Under the pieces are notes generated by a model that did no database searches, was not told the origin of the DNA, and worked only from the letters and a program-made list of their open reading frames with translations. The position numbers and the translations under genes were made by a program. DNA of 8,549 nt from Lysobacterales bacterium. GTDB lineage: Bacteria > Pseudomonadota > Gammaproteobacteria > Xanthomonadales > Xanthomonadaceae. Location of the stretch: contig JAGRJX010000079.1 in the NCBI GenBank assembly GCA_020442545.1, positions 1 to 8,549 on the forward strand, written 5' to 3'. Positions 5,536 through 8,549 of this stretch are shown here, piece by piece (position 1 is the first letter of the stretch; each line of letters opens with the position of its first letter).

Positions 5536-5605
5536 GCCCGCCAGCCGCACGAATCGCCAGCAAGCTCCCTCCCCTTGCGGCTTTTCGGCTGGCGGGCTTC
5601 TTTTT
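5536..5605 (+). terminator. Rho-independent terminator after the phasin gene
   Basis: A perfect 12-pair stem joins GCCCGCCAGCCG (5536-5547) with CGGCTGGCGGGC (5586-5597), followed immediately by TTCTTTTT (5598-5605). Inside the large loop a second stem pairs GCAAG (5560-5564) with CTTGC (5574-5578), exposing the pyrimidine loop CTCCCTCCC. The T-tract on the plus strand fixes the direction and makes this the end of the phasin transcript. The nested inner hairpin is unusual for a plain terminator. Confidence 0.85.
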
Positions 5606-5683
5606 GCATGGTGACACCACGGATTCGGCGTTGAGGCAGGAAGGGCTTATCATCGGCGACAGCTCCCTTCACTCGGTGACTTC

Positions 5684-6799
5684 ATGCAGATCGACTGGCT
5701 GTTCGCACTGACCGGCGCCATCATTTTCGGGGCTGGTGCATTCCTCATTTCTGGTATCAAGAACGGTCTGTTCGCGCGCGCCAGAGTGCAGCTGACCGTC
5801 GTCCTGGAAGCCCTGCGTGGGCTGAAATGGCGCGAGTTCGCCGGCTTCGTCATTGCACTGCTGGAAAAACGTGGACTTGCCGTCGACGAGCAGGCACGCA
5901 AGCCGGGCGAGAACGGTGCCGACATCCTGATGAAGCGCGGCAGCGCACGCTACATTGTCCAGTGCAAGCATGGCAGCGCCTACTGCCTCAAGGAAGCGGG
6001 TCTCGAAGACCTGGTCCGGCTGATTCAGCAAGAAGCGGTTTCCGGCGCGATCCTGGTGAATGCTGGCGGCGTCAATCCCGCGATCCACGAGCGGGCCGCA
6101 TCGCGCGGCGTCGAAGTGCTGGAGGGGGCGGAGCTCTGGCAGCAGCTCGAGCCCAATCTGCCGTTCAATCTGGTCGAGGACATCCACAAGGAAACCGACC
6201 TGCGCCTGCGACGCAATCGCAACTCGGCGGCAGTGATGGCGATCCTGTTTGCCATGCTCGGCGGCGGTGCAGCCTACATGCTGGGCACGATGCTGGGCGA
6301 TGGTGCAGCAAGCCATTCGCCGGCCGCACCAGCCGGCGTCGGCGCCGCTCAACCGACCCGGTCTGCCGCCGGCAAACCGCCTGCGGACCGGATGCCGGTA
6401 TCGACTGACACGGCCTCGCCGGGTCACGACGCAGCCGAGGATCGCGGACCGTCGGCATTGCCTGATCCGGACCTCACGTTCGATCAGGCCCAGCTTCGTC
6501 GCGAACAGGCAGAAACCGCCGTGCAGACGCTGAGCGGCGTGCAGAACGCCAGCTGGAACACGCGATCCACCATGGTGGTGGTGCTGCCATCGCCCAGCAG
6601 CACCGCTGCGACCTCGGCTGATGGTGATCCCTCCACGACGGGAGCACCCGAGGCCGAAGACCTGCTGGCACCAGTGGTCCGGAACATCTGCAACGAGCTG
6701 ACCCGCTACGAGGAACTGCGCTACACGCGCCTGCAGATCAGCTACGCCAACCCACGCGACGAGGACGAGGCCCGGGTTCGTTGGCGCCAATGCCGGTAA
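5684..6799 (+). CDS. Membrane-anchored Mrr-like restriction endonuclease family protein
   Basis: This 371-residue protein has an N-terminal membrane helix (about 6-25), a cytoplasmic Mrr-type nuclease domain (about 45-155), a second membrane helix (183-204) and a long C-terminal part. The nuclease domain shows the PD-(D/E)xK pattern of Mrr_cat proteins: WREFAGFVIALLEKRG (E51), NGADILMKR (D80) and YIVQCKHG (Q93, K95), so the catalytic residues are intact. With both ends crossing the membrane, the C-terminal region (205-371) would be on the same side as the N-terminus, probably periplasmic. It begins with about 55 Pro/Ala-rich residues, then holds a compact piece with AETAVQTLSGVQNASWN and APVVRNICNELTRY, ending VRWRQC and Arg. 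I do not recognise that piece. ATG 5684 is preceded by a weak GGTGA site, and TATCAT at 5648-5653 may be a -10. Mrr-like enzymes cut modified or foreign DNA; there is no methyltransferase partner here. The substrate is unknown. Confidence 0.82.
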   Translation: MQIDWLFALTGAIIFGAGAFLISGIKNGLFARARVQLTVVLEALRGLKWREFAGFVIALLEKRGLAVDEQARKPGENGADILMKRGSARYIVQCKHGSAYCLKEAGLEDLVRLIQQEAVSGAILVNAGGVNPAIHERAASRGVEVLEGAELWQQLEPNLPFNLVEDIHKETDLRLRRNRNSAAVMAILFAMLGGGAAYMLGTMLGDGAASHSPAAPAGVGAAQPTRSAAGKPPADRMPVSTDTASPGHDAAEDRGPSALPDPDLTFDQAQLRREQAETAVQTLSGVQNASWNTRSTMVVVLPSPSSTAATSADGDPSTTGAPEAEDLLAPVVRNICNELTRYEELRYTRLQISYANPRDEDEARVRWRQCR

Positions 6800-6814
6800 G
6801 TCGGCACCTTCGGT

Positions 6815-6848
6815 CCCTGTAAAGGGTAAAGTCGCCCGCTTCGAGGGC
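6815..6848 (+). repeat. Two short inverted repeats after the nuclease gene
   Basis: CCCT (6815-6818) pairs with AGGG (6823-6826) around GTAA, a GNRA-type tetraloop in RNA. GCCC (6834-6837) pairs with GGGC (6845-6848). The stems have only four pairs and no T-run follows, so they are weak structures and not a convincing terminator for the nuclease gene. Confidence 0.3.
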
Positions 6849-6887
6849 TGTCAGTAGAAGCGCTGTTGCCTTGAACTGACTCCTTTC

Positions 6888-6989
6888 AGCCCCGCGCAGC
6901 GGGCTAACTCACAGGCGGCGAAGCCGCCGACTTACCTGCTCACTGGCAGCGAAGCTGCCGACTCACCTGTTACAGGTGCGAGAGGCACC
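6888..6989. repeat. Cluster of REP-like palindromes between two convergent genes
   Basis: Four small palindromes lie in about 100 bases. A CCCGC/GCGGG hairpin is at 6891-6903. Two sister 25-base units follow, 6914-6938 and 6945-6969, identical at 22 of 25 positions. Each is a six-pair hairpin with loop GAA (GGCGGC/GCCGCC and GGCAGC/GCTGCC) followed by GACTTACCTG or GACTCACCTG. The last unit runs into CACCTG TTA CAGGTG (6964-6978), and this overlaps an alternative hairpin, GGTGC (6975-6979) with GCACC (6985-6989). The cluster fills the space between the nuclease and reductase genes, which converge. It could act as a bidirectional transcription end or be a repetitive extragenic palindrome; copies elsewhere in the genome cannot be seen from here. 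Confidence 0.6.
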
Positions 6990-7002
6990 GGCGTCCACAG
7001 CG

Positions 7003-8549
7003 CTACCAGTGAACACCCCGCATCAAGGCGGCGAAGGCAATCTGCTCGCTGGACGGCTTCTGCTCGGAGCCCAGGGCCTTTTTGCCCTGCGCGGCGGCGG
7101 AATCCGGGAACAGCTCGAAGGCGGTGTTCATCACTACCTCGTAGGCCTTGGGTGCCAGCGCGTTGAGCACGCCGGCGAAGATGCCCAGACGCGTGGCGAT
7201 GCGGGACGGCCGCTCGATGATGGCCTGCACGATCAGGTCGCCCGCCTCTTCCGGGCTCAGCGTCGGTACCGAGTCGTACATTTTGGTCGGCGCGATCATC
7301 TTGGTACGCACCAGCGGCATGTTGATGGTGGTGAAGGCGATGTTCTTGCCGGAGAACTCGGCCTGCGCACAACGCGAGAAGGCATCCAGCGCCGACTTCG
7401 AGGCCACATAGGCGGAGAAACGCGGTGAATTGGCCAGCACGCCAATCGAGGAGATGTTGATGATCTGGCCGGTGCGACGCTCGGTCATCTTCGGCAGCAG
7501 GCCCATGATCAGGCGCAGCGAACCGAAGTAGTTCAGCTGCATGGTGCGCTCGAAGTCGTGGAAGCGGTCGTAGCTGAGTTCGACCGAGCGACGGATCGAG
7601 CGTCCGGCGTTGTTCACCAGGATGTCCACGTGACCGTGCTCGGACAGCACGCTGTCGACCAGCTTGTCGCAGGAATCCATATCCGACAGGTCGGCGGTGT
7701 AGGCCCAGCACTTGCCGCCAGCGGCGATGATCTCGTCGCGGGCCGCAAACAGCTCCTCTTCCTTGCGCGCCACGATGATGACGTGGGCACCGGCAGCCGC
7801 CACCTTGTCCGCCGCGGCACGACCAATGCCGGCCGAACCGCCGGTGATCATCACCACCTTGCCCTTGACCCGGCTCTTCAGCGAGCGGTCAACGAACAGG
7901 TCCGGATCGAGGTGACGCTCCCAGTAGTCCCAGAGCCGCCAGGCGTAGTCTTCCAGCTGCGGCAGCTTGATTCTCGAGCCCTTCAGCGCACGCTCGGTCT
8001 CGCGGCAGTCAAAGCGGGTCGGATAGGTGATGAAACCCAGCGTCTCCGGCGGAATGCGCAGGTCGCGCAGCAGCATCCGGGTGAAGCGCTTCACCGGCGG
8101 CAGGTTGGCCAACGCCATGCGCACCGCGCTGGGCACGAACGCCAGCATGCGCGCGTCGATGCGCATGGTCATTTCCGGCGCGTGGCCGGCGCGGCAGAAG
8201 ATGTTGAGCATCTCGCCGAAGCGGCGCGGCTCGGGGTCGGTCAGGTGGAAACAGCCGCCGTCCAGGCCGCGCTTGTGCGCGATGTGGTCCATGGCGTCGA
8301 CCACGTAGTCCACCGGCACCATGTTCAGCCGCCCGCCCTCGATGCCGATGGTTGGCATCCACTGCGGGAACAGCTCGCGCATGCGCTTGATCAGGGTGAA
8401 CAGGTAATACGGGCCATCGACCTTGTCGATTTCGCCGGTCTTCGAGTGCCCCAGCACGATGGACGGCCGGTAGATGCGGAACGGCCGCCTGCATTCGTCG
8501 CGCACGACCTTTTCGGAATCGTGTTTGGTGCGCAGGTAGGGATCGCGAT
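7003..8549 (-). CDS. Two-domain SDR oxidoreductase, fatty acyl-CoA reductase-like (5'-truncated)
   Basis: The gene enters from the right edge of the window; 514 C-terminal residues are visible, open to the last base. Two short-chain dehydrogenase modules are fused. The first is the end of an extended-type SDR: YLRTK at visible residues 4-8 is the catalytic YxxxK, followed by FRIYRPSIVLGHSKTGEIDK, GRLNMVPVDYVVDAM and GGCFHLTDPEP, as in fatty acyl reductase and epimerase relatives. The second is a complete classical SDR (about 225-470) with the cofactor motif TGGSAGIG (235-242), NNAG (312-315), the catalytic Ser in ISSIG and YVASK (Y380, K384). This order and the likely full length near 660 residues recall the Marinobacter-type enzyme that reduces fatty acyl-CoA to alcohol for wax esters. 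Other two-SDR fusions of unknown substrate exist, so the exact reaction is inferred. There is no membrane segment. The 3' end faces the palindrome cluster. Confidence 0.85.
   Translation of the reverse strand, partial: RDPYLRTKHDSEKVVRDECRRPFRIYRPSIVLGHSKTGEIDKVDGPYYLFTLIKRMRELFPQWMPTIGIEGGRLNMVPVDYVVDAMDHIAHKRGLDGGCFHLTDPEPRRFGEMLNIFCRAGHAPEMTMRIDARMLAFVPSAVRMALANLPPVKRFTRMLLRDLRIPPETLGFITYPTRFDCRETERALKGSRIKLPQLEDYAWRLWDYWERHLDPDLFVDRSLKSRVKGKVVMITGGSAGIGRAAADKVAAAGAHVIIVARKEEELFAARDEIIAAGGKCWAYTADLSDMDSCDKLVDSVLSEHGHVDILVNNAGRSIRRSVELSYDRFHDFERTMQLNYFGSLRLIMGLLPKMTERRTGQIINISSIGVLANSPRFSAYVASKSALDAFSRCAQAEFSGKNIAFTTINMPLVRTKMIAPTKMYDSVPTLSPEEAGDLIVQAIIERPSRIATRLGIFAGVLNALAPKAYEVVMNTAFELFPDSAAAQGKKALGSEQKPSSEQIAFAALMRGVHW

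Noticed and set aside
5631..5653. TTGAGG and TATCAT as a promoter for the nuclease gene
   Set aside because: The spacing between the hexamers is only 11 bp, too short for a sigma70 promoter. TATCAT alone may still be a -10.
5669..6790. Long minus-strand reading frame (373 codons) opposite the nuclease gene
   Set aside because: It mirrors the nuclease gene almost completely, has no recognisable domain and no ribosome site, and long antisense frames are common in GC-rich genes. The plus-strand protein has intact nuclease motifs and membrane helices.
6888..6989. CRISPR array
   Set aside because: Only two to three palindromic units with 6-15 bp between them, no uniform spacers and no cas genes.

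Overview
This 8.5 kb window of high-GC DNA most resembles a gammaproteobacterium of the Xanthomonadales/Lysobacterales type. The msrPQ pair, the phasin with a lysine-rich tail, the small polyhydroxyalkanoate (PHA)-system protein and the tight, often overlapping packing all fit. This placement rests on remembered family distributions, not on a search. Nothing in the window looks like phage, plasmid, transposon, CRISPR, tRNA or rRNA.

Layout. At the left edge is the 3' part of msrP, overlapping msrQ by one base. Together they form the periplasmic methionine-sulfoxide repair system. Facing msrQ, and overlapping it by 25 bp at the 3' ends, is a gene for a membrane-anchored protein with two FHA domains. 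Next comes a probable storage-granule block: a 91-residue PHA-system protein (2345-2620), a convergent gene of unknown function (2617-3396), a divergent patatin-like lipase (3484-4719), and a phasin (4832-5419) with a very strong ribosome binding site and a structured leader. The phasin gene is followed by about 190 nt of back-to-back hairpins ending in a Rho-independent terminator. Further right lie a membrane-anchored Mrr-like nuclease (5684-6799) and a 200-bp non-coding stretch rich in small palindromes, two of which differ by a compensatory base pair. The right edge holds most of a two-domain SDR reductase on the minus strand (7003 to beyond the window end), resembling bacterial fatty acyl-CoA reductases.

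How the genes may work together. The PHA-system protein and the phasin point to polyester granules. A phasin beside a patatin lipase suggests granule coating plus a lipid or polyester hydrolase, and the reductase could belong to a related storage-lipid (fatty alcohol or wax ester) pathway. The last two links are inferences from gene order and family resemblance. MsrPQ is an independent envelope-repair unit, and the FHA protein and nuclease have no evident link to storage.

The most interesting non-coding signal is the structured 3' region of the phasin transcript. Two of its large hairpins present the same C-rich loop motif, which could pair with G-rich ribosome binding sites.
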